A stretch of DNA of 64,000 bases, taken from Streptomyces sp. D2-8 (GTDB lineage Bacteria > Actinomycetota > Actinomycetes > Streptomycetales > Streptomycetaceae). Both the position numbers and the translations under genes were made by a program. The stretch covers positions 1 through 64,000 of the forward strand of contig NZ_JAAHBP010000004.1 in the NCBI RefSeq assembly GCF_023184515.1. The letters run 5' to 3'. Positions within the stretch are counted from its first letter, which is position 1; each line of letters begins with the position of its first letter. The notes beneath the pieces are model-generated. The model worked only from the letters and a program-made list of their open reading frames with translations. It did not search any database and had not been told where the DNA came from. Below are positions 17,159 to 25,169 of this stretch, piece after piece.

Positions 17159-17425
17159 TTACGGCCGCCTCTCAAGACCCGCTCGAGACGTCCTGTAGCT
17201 GGACGGCTCCTCCTGCGGCGGACGGCACTGGGGTCCGAACTCCGGCAGCCAGAGCGCGGCCACATGCATGGACCCGAGCGCCACCAGGGCCTGGTATGAC
17301 GGCCGCAGGAGGAAACGCACGAGCCCTCGCCACAGTGCGCCCAGGGCGGTGCCGCGGGGCGGGGTGACGATCTTGTCGGGATGCCCCTCGGGCAGGAACT
17401 CCGGATTGAAGGGACGAAGGGACAC
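17159..17425 (-). CDS. Hypothetical protein in the oxidative operon
   Basis: 88 residues, GTG start at 17425 with TAGGAGTGCC before it. It has a proline-rich N-terminus, then a segment of about 30 mainly hydrophobic residues with interspersed Arg (about 30-60, ALWRGLVRFLLRP and ALVALGSMHVAALWL) that could be an amphipathic or single membrane-associated helix, and a polar tail. I do not recognise it. The good ribosome site and position between two coding genes with short gaps (55 and 30 bases) support it as real. Confidence 0.6.
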   Translation of the reverse strand: MSLRPFNPEFLPEGHPDKIVTPPRGTALGALWRGLVRFLLRPSYQALVALGSMHVAALWLPEFGPQCRPPQEEPSSYRTSRAGLERRP

Positions 17426-17455
17426 GGCACTCCTAGGTGTCGATGCACGAAGTCG

Positions 17456-17995
17456 TCAAGCAGCGCGGACGGCCATTTCCACACCGCCGTCGATGGGAAG
17501 GGGCAGCGACACGTAGCCGCTGCCGGAAGACCGGACGTGGGCGAGAAACCCCGCGCACAGCGACTGCAGGTCCCGCACACCGTGAGCCACCACCATCGCG
17601 CCTGGCAGCATCCGGGGCTCCACCAGCTTCAGCAGCGGGAGGAAAGACTCCGGCGGGCCGGCGAGCAGCAGCAGATCGACAGGCCCCGGGACGGTCGCCT
17701 GCAACCGCTCGGGACCGCCCACCCGCACCTCCGCGTACTGTCCGAGTCCGGCCTTCTCGACCGCCGCCGCGGCGGCCTGGGCGCGGACCATGTCCGGTTC
17801 GCAGCAGATGACCCGGCCGTGCCCGTTCTCGCTCATCGCCGCCGCGAGCCTGGCGGTGAACGACTCGTACAGGCATCCGATCTGAAGCACATTGAGCGGT
17901 CCGGCCGCCAGCACCAGCTGCCGGAGGAGGATTCCGGTGGCGGCTTCGACGGAAGGCACGGCGGAGCATTCGGTGGAATAAGCGGCGTTGGGCAT
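17456..17995 (-). CDS. Class I methyltransferase-like protein (O-methyltransferase family 3-like)
   Basis: 179 residues with a Rossmann-type alternation. LNVLQIGCLYESFTARLAAAM replaces the usual glycine-rich motif I, then GRVICCEPD gives the acidic ribose-binding residue, and VDLLLLAGPPESFLPLLKLVEPRMLPGAMVVAHGV resembles motifs IV-VI of catechol O-methyltransferase-like enzymes. The SAM loop has a single Gly (IGCLYES), so catalysis is uncertain. ATG 17995 has GGGGAG six bases upstream, and it is the first gene of the minus-strand operon ending at 10812. Its promoter should lie just upstream of 17995. Confidence 0.72.
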   Translation of the reverse strand: MPNAAYSTECSAVPSVEAATGILLRQLVLAAGPLNVLQIGCLYESFTARLAAAMSENGHGRVICCEPDMVRAQAAAAAVEKAGLGQYAEVRVGGPERLQATVPGPVDLLLLAGPPESFLPLLKLVEPRMLPGAMVVAHGVRDLQSLCAGFLAHVRSSGSGYVSLPLPIDGGVEMAVRAA

Positions 17996-18884
17996 GTGGA
18001 ACTCCCCGTCACGAGGCTCGAGACATTCGAGGTCGCTCGACCCGAGCGTGACAAATACCCGCCCTCACGGGCGACCGCCCTGGATGCCTTCCCGAGCGAG
18101 GCTTCAGCCGCGCCCCAGGCTTACAACGGCCGTGCGGTGGGCGTGCGTTCGACGACACCGCCTGATCGCACATGCCGGGCTGGTCCCCACGATCCGGTTG
18201 GCCGAGTGGTGCGGGCCGGCCGCTCTGGTGGCCTGCGCTTCCAGATGCCCGCCGTCGCGCACCGGCGACGGGTCGTATGCTGCTGGTGCTCTCGCTGCTC
18301 CGTGCTCGAACATCACGGCCTACAAGGACAAGCTCATGCCCGAGGACCGCGGCGGGCTGCGCGGCGGGGCCGGCTGGAGCCAGGACCACCTCGGCTACGG
18401 CACGCTGACCTACACCGGGACCCGGAGCGCGGGCGCCGCACGCGAAGCCAGGACGGCGGACGACGCCTCGGGCAGCGCGGCCGGCGGCGGGGCCTCGGCC
18501 CTCCTCGGGGGTCTGCTCCTGCTCCGGACGACGTGCGGCTTCGCCCTGCTCGCCTGGACGACCGGGCCCCACGGCCGAGGCCGGTCTCGGACAGCGGGCC
18601 GAAGGCACCCCCTGTGCCGTGCGGTGTGCGGTCGCATGCCCGCCCGGGCGGGTCCCGTGCCTCTGCCCCTCGTCGCCGCCCTGGCGCATTGACACTGCCG
18701 AGCAGCGCATGCGCCGAGCCTTCGCCCGGGGCAGAGCCACTGCTTACGAGAGTCTGACGCGGAGCTCGTTCCCCACTCCTCCCACCCCACCCGCTGGTCA
18801 TTCTTGTCCCGTCCGCAGCCACGGAGGACGGATACGGGCGCCATGGGCAACGAACATGGGCAACGAAGCTGAAGGAGACGGAAC
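17996..18884. other. Gene-poor stretch; possible degraded coding remnant
   Basis: No convincing gene is found in these ~890 bases. A piece at about 18300-18420 on the + strand translates to natural-looking residues (ITAYKDKLMPEDRGGLRG, then SQDHLGYGTLTYTG) but has no proper start and becomes low-complexity, so it may be a decayed gene. The stretch must also hold divergent promoters for 17995 (-) and 18885 (+). At 18843-18868 a 13-base unit ATGGGCAACGAA(C/G) is repeated twice; its second ATG opens a 10-codon reading frame (18856-18888) that ends in an ATGA overlap with the next gene. Confidence 0.5.
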
Positions 18885-20138
18885 ATGAGCGTGCACAGCG
18901 GTCACGGTGATCGGTATCGACAGAGCGGCCAGGACGGAGCGGGCCGCGGTCACCGGCGAAAGTCCAGGACGCGGCGCATCGTGATCGGCGGCGGAGCCCT
19001 CGCCATCGCCGGGGCGGCCACGGTCGCCGTGTCCCTGGCCTCGGCCAGTCAGTACTCCGGGAGCACCGGTGCCGACCACGCCGTCTTCGTCCAGGGCAAC
19101 GAGCTGGACGGCAACACCATCCACGTGTTCGCGCGAGATGACGACGGCAAGCTCGAACCCGCGGGGACCCACGAGACCGGCGGCAAGGGCGGTGACCAGG
19201 TCGACGCCCCCACCGACTCGCTCGCCTCCCAGGGGTCGCTGGTCTACGACGACGCCTCGGGGAGGCTGCTGGCGGTCAACGCGGGCAGCGGCACCGTGAC
19301 CTCGTTCCGCGTCGAGGGACAGGAACTGAAAGACCGCCACATCGTGGATTCCGGAGGGGAGTTCCCGGCCAGCATCGCGGTACACGGCAAGGTCGCGTAC
19401 GTCATGAACGCGGGCGGTGAGGGCTCCGTCCAAGGCTTCGAGATCACCAGCAAGGGGCTCGAGCCGCTGCACGGCTCCCACCGTTCGCTGGGCCTGAACA
19501 ACGAGGACGTACCGCGCTTCGACACCTCGCCCGGCGAGGTCGAGATCACCCCGGACGGCCGCAACCTGGTGGTCACCACCAAGGCGGCCAACACGGTCGA
19601 GGTCTTCCCGCTGAAGAAGAACGGCCTGCCGGCCGTCGCCGAACCGGTCGTCAACGAGTCCGCGGGCGGTGTCCCGTTCGCGATCAGCTTCGACAAGTCG
19701 GGGAAGCGGATGCTGGTCGCCGAGGCCGAGAAGTCCACGGTCACCACCTACAAGGTGAAGCACGACGGCAAGCTGGAGGTCCTTCAGGAGCCCCTCGCCA
19801 ACGGGCAGGAGGTCCTGTGCTGGCTGGAGCGCGCGGGCAACTACTTCTACGGCGGCAACACCGGCAACTCCACCGTCAGCGGCTACCGCATGGATGAGCA
19901 GGGCGAGCTCTCCCTGACCAACGACGTCGGCGTAGCCACGCCGCCCTCCGCGAACTCTCAGGGCGTGATCGACCTCGCGGTGACGGAGGACGAGAAGTTC
20001 GTCTACGTCCAGAACGCCGTCTCCGGCACCGTGGACGGCTTCCGCGTCGAGTCCGACGGCGCTCTCACGAAGGTCACCACCGCTGAGGGGCTGCCCGCCT
20101 TCGACGAGTCGGGCATGGAAGGCATCGCCGCGGTGTGA
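18885..20138 (+). CDS. Secreted 7-bladed beta-propeller (lactonase-like) protein
   Basis: 417 residues. The N-terminus is basic with twin arginines (RKSRTRRIVIGG), then an alanine-rich hydrophobic core to about residue 54, suggesting Tat or Sec export. The remainder consists of repeated blades with VYDDASGRLLAVNAGSGTVTSFRV, ITPDGRNLVVTTKAANTVEVF and FVYVQNAVSGTVDGFRV, as in the YkgB/Pgl-type lactonase family. Those cytosolic relatives hydrolyse 6-phosphogluconolactone, but an exported member more probably binds or acts on an extracellular substrate. The start is firmly fixed by GAAGGAGACGGAAC before ATG. It stands alone on the + strand. Confidence 0.85.
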   Translation: MSVHSGHGDRYRQSGQDGAGRGHRRKSRTRRIVIGGGALAIAGAATVAVSLASASQYSGSTGADHAVFVQGNELDGNTIHVFARDDDGKLEPAGTHETGGKGGDQVDAPTDSLASQGSLVYDDASGRLLAVNAGSGTVTSFRVEGQELKDRHIVDSGGEFPASIAVHGKVAYVMNAGGEGSVQGFEITSKGLEPLHGSHRSLGLNNEDVPRFDTSPGEVEITPDGRNLVVTTKAANTVEVFPLKKNGLPAVAEPVVNESAGGVPFAISFDKSGKRMLVAEAEKSTVTTYKVKHDGKLEVLQEPLANGQEVLCWLERAGNYFYGGNTGNSTVSGYRMDEQGELSLTNDVGVATPPSANSQGVIDLAVTEDEKFVYVQNAVSGTVDGFRVESDGALTKVTTAEGLPAFDESGMEGIAAV

Positions 20139-20147
20139 CACACCGCG
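20129..20147 (+). terminator. Palindrome spanning the stop codon
   Basis: CGCGGTGTG-A-CACACCGCG is a perfect inverted repeat centred on the TGA of the propeller gene (20136-20138). It could fold as a short hairpin ending the transcript. Confidence 0.45.
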
Positions 20148-20164
20148 TACGCATGCGGCCCGGG

Positions 20165-20199
20165 GGCTGGAGGCTGGAGGCTGGAGGCTGGAAGCTGGA
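20165..20199. repeat. Heptanucleotide tandem repeat GGCTGGA x5
   Basis: Four perfect copies of GGCTGGA are followed by one with a single change (AGCTGGA). The array lies in non-coding DNA 27 bases after the propeller gene. It is a minisatellite-like array, possibly variable between strains. Confidence 0.9.
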
Positions 20200-20641
20200 A
20201 GGGTGATTGTCCCCCTTGGCGGGACGTCCGTGACCCCAGCAGATGCGGACGGCCGCCGCCGTGGCTGAACAGTGCTCGGCTGACGGCTGTGGAGCAGCTC
20301 ATGGAAGCCGAACTCCACCAGGGGCGGCACCTCGACGTGCTGGGGTAGCGCTTCCCCCTGTTCCCGCGACGCTCCGAGCGTCGGGCGAACTGCCCTGCCG
20401 AGGCCGCGAACCCGGCGACGGCGGAGGCGTCGAAGCCGGACTCAGGTCGTCGCTCACGGATCCTCCGGAGAGTACGCAGCCGGTTCCTGAGCCGGTGATT
20501 GTGGCCCTCATTGAAGCCGTGCCGTCAGGTCGGTCGGTGTGCGCGGCGGACCAGCCCCCCGCGCGACCTACCTGGAACCGGCGTGCCCGGATGGCTTGAC
20601 GACATCGAACATGCCGGCCCCCCTCTGACCCAGTGCAATTT
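20200..20641. other. Intergenic stretch without a recognisable gene
   Basis: No reading frame with natural composition, ribosome site or family resemblance was found on either strand. The right part should contain the promoter of the DUF4142 gene, next to the TTGCTCGATGCAA site. Confidence 0.5.
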
Positions 20642-20654
20642 TTGCTCGATGCAA
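20642..20654. promoter_or_regulatory. TTGCANNNTGCAA-like palindrome, site 1
   Basis: TTGCTCGATGCAA lies 64 bases before the DUF4142 start in an AT-rich patch; a further half-site GTGCAAT is at 20633-20639. It matches the motif seen at 22589, 24367 and 25027. Confidence 0.5.
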
Positions 20655-20718
20655 TGAAGCGATCCCGCCGTCCATGCGTACCTCTTGCTGTACGAGCCGC
20701 TCTACATCTGGAGGCACC

Positions 20719-21471
20719 ATGGGCATGTCCCGCACCAAGGCAGGCCGCGTCTTCACACTCGGCGCCCTGGGTCTGACCATCGCTGCTCTGGCCTACCCGG
20801 CGATGCTGGGGGTGGAGAACACGGCCACCTCGCCGGACCGGATCATCGCCAACACCCCTTACGGTCCCCTCACAGAGGCCGACCGGGACTTCGTGGCCAA
20901 GGTGCGCGCGGCCGGGCTCTGGGAACACCCACTGGGTCTGCTGGCGATGCAGCGGGGCACGTCACCCGAGATGAAGGAAGCCGGTGAGCACCTGGTCGTC
21001 GGCCACGGCCGGCTCGACATCACCTGCCGAAAGATCGCCCCGGAGCTGAACATCACCCTGCCCAACCAGGCATCCCCCCAGCAGCAGCAGTTCGTGGCGA
21101 CCGTGGACGGCAGCACGGGAAAGGAGTTCGACTCCCTGGCGGTGAACATCATGCGCGTCACGCACGGTCAGATCTTCCCCGTCATCGCCAAGATCCGGGC
21201 CAACACCAGGAACACTCTGGTGCGCCAGCTTGCCGACCAGGCCAATGACACGGTGCTCGACCACATCACCGTCCTGGAGAAGACGGGCCTGGTTAATCAT
21301 GAGCAGGTCAACCTGCAGCAGACCAGCCCGCCCAAGATGCCGCAGGAGCAGACCACGCCGCCTCCTCCGCAACCCGGATCGCCGGTCCTGACTCTGGACA
21401 TCCCCAAAGAGCTGGAGGACCTCCAGACGAACGCTCCGAGTGCTCCCACCCCACCTCCGGCGGCGGGCTGA
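20719..21471 (+). CDS. DUF4142-type exported protein
   Basis: 250 residues. A signal-like N-terminus (RTKAGRVFTLGALGLTIAALAYPA) is followed by a helical DUF4142 region: GPLTEADRDFVAKVRAAGLWE, SPEMKEAGEHLVVGHGRLD and MRVTHGQIFPVIAKIRANTRN. The tail is rich in Pro and Gln (about 205-250). DUF4142 proteins are ferritin-like helical bundles of unclear function found in the periplasm or outside. ATG 20719 has CTGGAGGCACC upstream, which fixes the start against an in-frame codon 45 bases earlier. Export is probable and membrane tethering by an uncleaved signal is possible. Confidence 0.85.
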   Translation: MGMSRTKAGRVFTLGALGLTIAALAYPAMLGVENTATSPDRIIANTPYGPLTEADRDFVAKVRAAGLWEHPLGLLAMQRGTSPEMKEAGEHLVVGHGRLDITCRKIAPELNITLPNQASPQQQQFVATVDGSTGKEFDSLAVNIMRVTHGQIFPVIAKIRANTRNTLVRQLADQANDTVLDHITVLEKTGLVNHEQVNLQQTSPPKMPQEQTTPPPPQPGSPVLTLDIPKELEDLQTNAPSAPTPPPAAG

Positions 21472-21740
21472 CGGTCCGCGAGCTGACACACCGGCGACGG
21501 GAGTGCGCCGGGATCCGCGCCTCACACCCGGCCGACCGAAGTCGTCTGTTTCGGTGTCGGCGCCCGGGGTGCTGCGGCCTCGCGGCTCGCTCCCCGGGTC
21601 ACCTCCGCGGACCGGGTGGTGAAAGTCACCGCGAGCCAAGCCCGCGTCGTCGTCGAGGCCGTCGAGGAGCGGCCGCTCGACGTGAGGCTGTGGCCCGCCC
21701 GACGGGATCGACCGAACCGGGGTGCGGCCGCCCGTCGGCC

Positions 21741-22445
21741 TCAGGGCGACGGGCGATGCCCTCGGTCAGGAGCGGAGAGGCGATAGGAACGCACGACGGC
21801 GACCACGCATGCGAGCACAAGCCCGGCCAGCCAGCCGCCGAGTCCGCTCAGGGCGTCCAGGGCGGACCCCCCTCCCTCCGCGCCGCGCGGCGGCACCCGA
21901 CCCTCCGCGTCGTACACGACGGTGATCGCGTCACCAGGCCGGGTGGTCTGCTCGCAGCCGCGCCAGATACGGATCTTCATGGGGACGCCGTCCCGGTCGA
22001 TCACCGAGCAGAGGTAGCGGCCACTGCCCGGGGCGTCGGCAGAGGCGCCCTCGACGGAGACCACCACCACGGACTCCGCTCGCCCCCGCTCCGCCAGCAC
22101 GAACCCCGCCGCGGCCGGGGGTGTATGGAGGGCGAGGCTGACCGCGAGCACCGCGACGGCACCGACCAGCGCACGTCCTGCCCGCACCCCGCACAGGTAC
22201 AGGACGAGCACGGCGGCGCACACCAGACCGCCCTCACCGGCGGCCAGTGCGGTGACCCCGTACCAGGCACCGGCGACCGAACTGCCGATGATGGCGACCG
22301 CTGCCACACACCCGGCCAGGATTCCCTTCGCGGTCAGCCGGAGCGGCGGCGGCCCGACGAACTCGGCCGGCCCCCACACCATGCTGCGCAGACGCTCCAT
22401 CAGGTGCGGTTCCGCGGCGGTCGCGGAGTGCTGTGCAGGCAGCAT
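21741..22445 (-). CDS. Hypothetical membrane protein
   Basis: 234 residues with four or five hydrophobic segments: two near 45-85, two more up to about 120, and one near the C-terminus (LGGWLAGLVLACVVAVV). Between them is a soluble segment with SGRYLCSVIDRDGVPMKIRIWRGCEQTTRPGDAITVVYDAEGRVPP, an oligonucleotide-binding-like fold seen in many actinomycete membrane proteins of unknown role. The ATG at 22445 is chosen because AAAGGGG lies seven bases before it; the frame is open further upstream. A TTGCANNNTGCAA site lies 144 bases upstream. Confidence 0.75.
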   Translation of the reverse strand: MLPAQHSATAAEPHLMERLRSMVWGPAEFVGPPPLRLTAKGILAGCVAAVAIIGSSVAGAWYGVTALAAGEGGLVCAAVLVLYLCGVRAGRALVGAVAVLAVSLALHTPPAAAGFVLAERGRAESVVVVSVEGASADAPGSGRYLCSVIDRDGVPMKIRIWRGCEQTTRPGDAITVVYDAEGRVPPRGAEGGGSALDALSGLGGWLAGLVLACVVAVVRSYRLSAPDRGHRPSP

Positions 22446-22588
22446 GCGGCCACCCCTTTCCCGCCTCGTGTTGCGACCCCGCCATCCTGGTGCGCGCGGG
22501 AACGCTCCGCACTGCCCGGCGCCGGACAGGCACGCACCGCCCGCATTGCCGGGGCCCGGCAGCAGGGCCGGCTCCCTTCGCGATTCCC

Positions 22589-22601
22589 TTGCATTATGCA
22601 A
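22589..22601. promoter_or_regulatory. TTGCANNNTGCAA palindrome, site 2
   Basis: TTGCATTATGCAA is a perfect palindrome around a central T. It lies between the membrane protein start (22445) and the end of the MarR gene (22638), and is a plausible operator for the former. Confidence 0.55.
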
Positions 22602-22637
22602 AACGGTCGGCTGGGTGAGAAGTACCACCCGCGCCCG

Positions 22638-23174
22638 TCAGGCGTCGCCGGCCACGGGAACGTCCATCGCCCACCCCAGCGGGTGCGACTCCGTGTCGTC
22701 CCGGGCCGGAGCGAGGGGCTCTCCCCCAGCCTCGTTGAAGGCTGCCAGCGCCTCGATGAGCGCCAGCCGCTGCGTCGGAGTGAGTCGCTCCACGATCTCG
22801 GCGATCGCGGCGCGGCGGCGGGCGGTGACGTCCGCGACCGTGCGGCGGCCTTCCTCCGTGAGCTGGAGCAGCGTTTCGCGGCGGTTGCCGGGGTTGGACT
22901 GGCGGTCGGCGAGCCCGGCGGCGATCAGCCGGTCGACCATCCGCATGGCGGTGGACGGGGCGACCCGGAGCAGGTCGGCGAGCGTGACGAGCTTGGTGGC
23001 GCCGCGTGTGGACAGCACCACGAGCATTCTGAACTGCGGCAGCGTCACCCGTTCCTCGACCGCGGCGAGGGAGCGCGCGGAGACCCCCACCAGCAGGCGG
23101 GACGCGGTCAGCACCGACCGGGTCACCACGTCCACGTCGTCCATCGTCCCCGCAGGGGTCTCACGCTCCGGCAT
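22638..23174 (-). CDS. MarR-family transcriptional regulator
   Basis: 178 residues. The winged helix-turn-helix spans about residues 55-115 with LADLLRVAPSTAMRMVDRLIAAGLADRQ and a wing NPGNRRETLLQLTEEGRR, flanked by dimerisation helices. ATG 23174 has AAAGGACCC directly upstream; MDDVDV ten codons later is an alternative start. It lies 34 bases after the phosphatase gene at 23209-24297 on the same strand, so the two are probably one operon. Four copies of a TTGCANNNTGCAA-like palindrome within 4.4 kb around it are natural candidates for its operators, which is an inference from proximity and MarR site geometry. Confidence 0.9.
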   Translation of the reverse strand: MPERETPAGTMDDVDVVTRSVLTASRLLVGVSARSLAAVEERVTLPQFRMLVVLSTRGATKLVTLADLLRVAPSTAMRMVDRLIAAGLADRQSNPGNRRETLLQLTEEGRRTVADVTARRRAAIAEIVERLTPTQRLALIEALAAFNEAGGEPLAPARDDTESHPLGWAMDVPVAGDA

Positions 23175-23208
23175 GGGTCCTTTCTACCGTGCGGAAGTGC
23201 CTGCTCAC

Positions 23209-24297
23209 TCACGGAGTGGGAACAGATTTTCCTTTCCCATGACCGTGGTAGCGCAGCAGGAGCATCGCGGCGTCGTCGTGCGGCGGTCCGACGGAGTGCT
23301 GGGCAAGATCCTCCCGCAGGGCCCCCAGGGCCCGGTGCGCGTCAGGGTCCTTCAGCAGGTGCGCCCGCTCACCGACGGGATAGAAACGGCCGTCCTCGTC
23401 GCGGGCCTCGGTGACGCCGTCGGTGTACAGCAGCAGCTGCTCGCCCGGGGCGAAGCCCACCCGGTAAGGTGTCGGGCCCTCGCTCCCGTGTGCCCCGAGG
23501 CCCAACGGCAGCGCGAAGGAGTGCGGTTGCGGGAAGTCGACCGTGCCGTCCTCGTGCACGATCATCGGGGCCGGATGCCCGTAGTTGAGGAAGACCGCCT
23601 CGTGATCCGTGCCGATCTCGGCGAGAATCGCGGTGACGAACTTCTCCCCTTCGAGCTCCCGGGCCACGCTCCGCTCCAGGCGGTCGCCCAGCCCCGACAG
23701 GTCGGCTTCGTCGTACGCCGCCTCGCGGAAGGCACCCAGCACCACGGCCGCCGTCTCCACCGCGGCCAGGCCCTTGCCCTGCACGTCGCCCACGATGACC
23801 CGCACGCCGTGCGGGGAGGACACCACCTCGTACAGGTCCCCGCCGATCCGGGCCTCGGCGACCGCCGAGGTGTAGGACACCGCGGCGTGCAGCGGACCCG
23901 CCGTCAGCGGCACGGGCCGCAGCAGCACCCGCTGGGCGACTTCCGCGATCGACCGCACGCTGGCCAGCTCCGCCTCCCGGCGCGAGCGCATCACCGCGGC
24001 CGCGACACCCACACCGGTGACACCGGCCACGGAGGCCAGCGCGGTGTAGCCCCGGCGCCCGTCGAACAGCCCGTCGTACAGCCCGAGCGCGACGCACAGC
24101 ACGAGGGCCGCGAGTCCGAACCAGGCCGTACGGCGCCACCCCCCGACCAGGCCGGCGAAGGCCGGCCCGAGAGAGACCAGCGGCAGGAACCCGACACTCG
24201 GCCCCGCCACGATGTCCGTCACCGTGACCACCGCCATCACCACGACCGGCATGCAGGACAGCAGCGTCCAGCTCGACGGCGGCTTCCGGTCGGTCAT
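23209..24297 (-). CDS. Membrane PP2C-family (SpoIIE-type) phosphatase
   Basis: 362 residues. About four transmembrane helices in residues 10-105 are followed by a short linker helix (RSRREAELASVRSIAEVAQRV) and a PPM/SpoIIE serine phosphatase domain. The metal-binding motifs read IGGDLYEV, VGDVQGKGLAA and a late DGVTEARDEDG / PHDDAAMLLLR. Such proteins dephosphorylate anti-anti-sigma factors in partner-switching cascades. No sensor domain other than the membrane part is present. It is followed by the MarR gene on the same strand, giving a possible signal-relay pair. Confidence 0.9.
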   Translation of the reverse strand: MTDRKPPSSWTLLSCMPVVVMAVVTVTDIVAGPSVGFLPLVSLGPAFAGLVGGWRRTAWFGLAALVLCVALGLYDGLFDGRRGYTALASVAGVTGVGVAAAVMRSRREAELASVRSIAEVAQRVLLRPVPLTAGPLHAAVSYTSAVAEARIGGDLYEVVSSPHGVRVIVGDVQGKGLAAVETAAVVLGAFREAAYDEADLSGLGDRLERSVARELEGEKFVTAILAEIGTDHEAVFLNYGHPAPMIVHEDGTVDFPQPHSFALPLGLGAHGSEGPTPYRVGFAPGEQLLLYTDGVTEARDEDGRFYPVGERAHLLKDPDAHRALGALREDLAQHSVGPPHDDAAMLLLRYHGHGKGKSVPTP

Positions 24298-24366
24298 GCG
24301 GCACTCCTGCGATGTCGCGGCTGTCGAGAGCCGCCGGTCTTCCCCACAGGCGCCCCTCCCCCACCT

Positions 24367-24379
24367 TTAGACTATGCAA
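24367..24379. promoter_or_regulatory. TTGCANNNTGCAA-like site 3 (one good half)
   Basis: TTAGACTATGCAA matches site 2 in 10 of 13 positions with a perfect right half. It lies between the divergent phosphatase (24297) and F420-type oxidoreductase (24469) genes. Confidence 0.4.
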
Positions 24380-24468
24380 AGGTGTTGTGCGCGAGATGAC
24401 TTCCGCTCCGGGTCCTTTACCCAATCGAGTCCGACAGACGACATGCCCGACACACGGGAGGCCCGACC

Positions 24469-24990
24469 ATGACCGACAGAGAAACGGCACACGGCCGCCC
24501 CGGACTTCCCACCGGCTGGCGCCGCCTGGCCCTGCGCCTGCCGATCCTGCTCTACCGGGCGGGTCTCGGGCCCCTCTTCGGAAAGCGGCTCCTTCTGCTG
24601 CACCACACCGGCCGGGTCTCCGGCCTCGACCGCATGACGGTCCTCGAGGTCGTGTCCTACGACCCGGCCGAGGCGAGTTGGACGGTCGCCTCCGGCTTCG
24701 GCCCGCGGGCCGACTGGTATCTGAACCTGCGCGCCCAGCCCAAGACCCTGATCCGGTTCGGAAACCGCCCGCACGCGGTCACCGCGCACTTCCTTCCGTC
24801 CGAGGACGGCGCCGAGATCATGGCCGACTACGGTCGCCGGCACCCTCGCACCGCCCGCCGGCTGTGCGCGTTCATGGGACTCCCCGCCGACGGCGGCGAG
24901 GCGTCGTTCCGCGAGGCAGGACAAGCCATTCCCTTCGTGCGACTCGAAGCCTCCGGCGGGTACGGCAGGGCCGCGCACGGGCACTCGTGA
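24469..24990 (+). CDS. F420-type deazaflavin-dependent oxidoreductase (Ddn/nitroreductase family)
   Basis: 173 residues of the split-barrel Ddn fold. LLLLHHTGRVSGLDRMTVLEVV is the conserved strand pair that contacts F420, followed by SWTVASGFGPRADWYLNLRAQPKTLIRFG, diagnostic of the family. Members use reduced F420 to reduce nitro-compounds, quinones or other electrophiles. The start ATG follows GGGAGGCCCGACC. It is divergent from the PP2C phosphatase and has TTGCANNNTGCAA sites on both sides, suggesting stress- or xenobiotic-responsive control. Confidence 0.88.
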   Translation: MTDRETAHGRPGLPTGWRRLALRLPILLYRAGLGPLFGKRLLLLHHTGRVSGLDRMTVLEVVSYDPAEASWTVASGFGPRADWYLNLRAQPKTLIRFGNRPHAVTAHFLPSEDGAEIMADYGRRHPRTARRLCAFMGLPADGGEASFREAGQAIPFVRLEASGGYGRAAHGHS

Positions 24991-25026
24991 CGCGGGAAAT
25001 CACTCGAGAACACTGGCGATCACATT

Positions 25027-25039
25027 TTGCACTGTGCAA
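25027..25039. promoter_or_regulatory. TTGCANNNTGCAA palindrome, site 4
   Basis: TTGCACTGTGCAA is a perfect palindrome apart from its central base. It lies 131 bases before the next gene (25170) in a locally AT-rich patch. Confidence 0.5.
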
Positions 25040-25169
25040 TCATCGGGGGTCGGGGGTCGGGGGCCGGCCGAAGGCCGATCGGCACAGGACAATGCTCCGG
25101 TCGTCGGCCGGCCCCCTGACAGGATGCGGTGGCCGCCGGCCACGCGACCCTTCCCAGGAGGAAAAGGGT

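Noticed and set aside
18009..18740. Overlapping frames on both strands in the 18.0-18.8 kb gap
   Set aside because: None has a ribosome site, a sensible N-terminus or a family resemblance; a possible decayed piece is noted but not called a gene.
20165..20199. The heptamer array as a CRISPR or origin iteron set
   Set aside because: Units are only seven bases and contiguous without spacers, there are no cas genes, and there is no replication gene or AT-rich region beside it.
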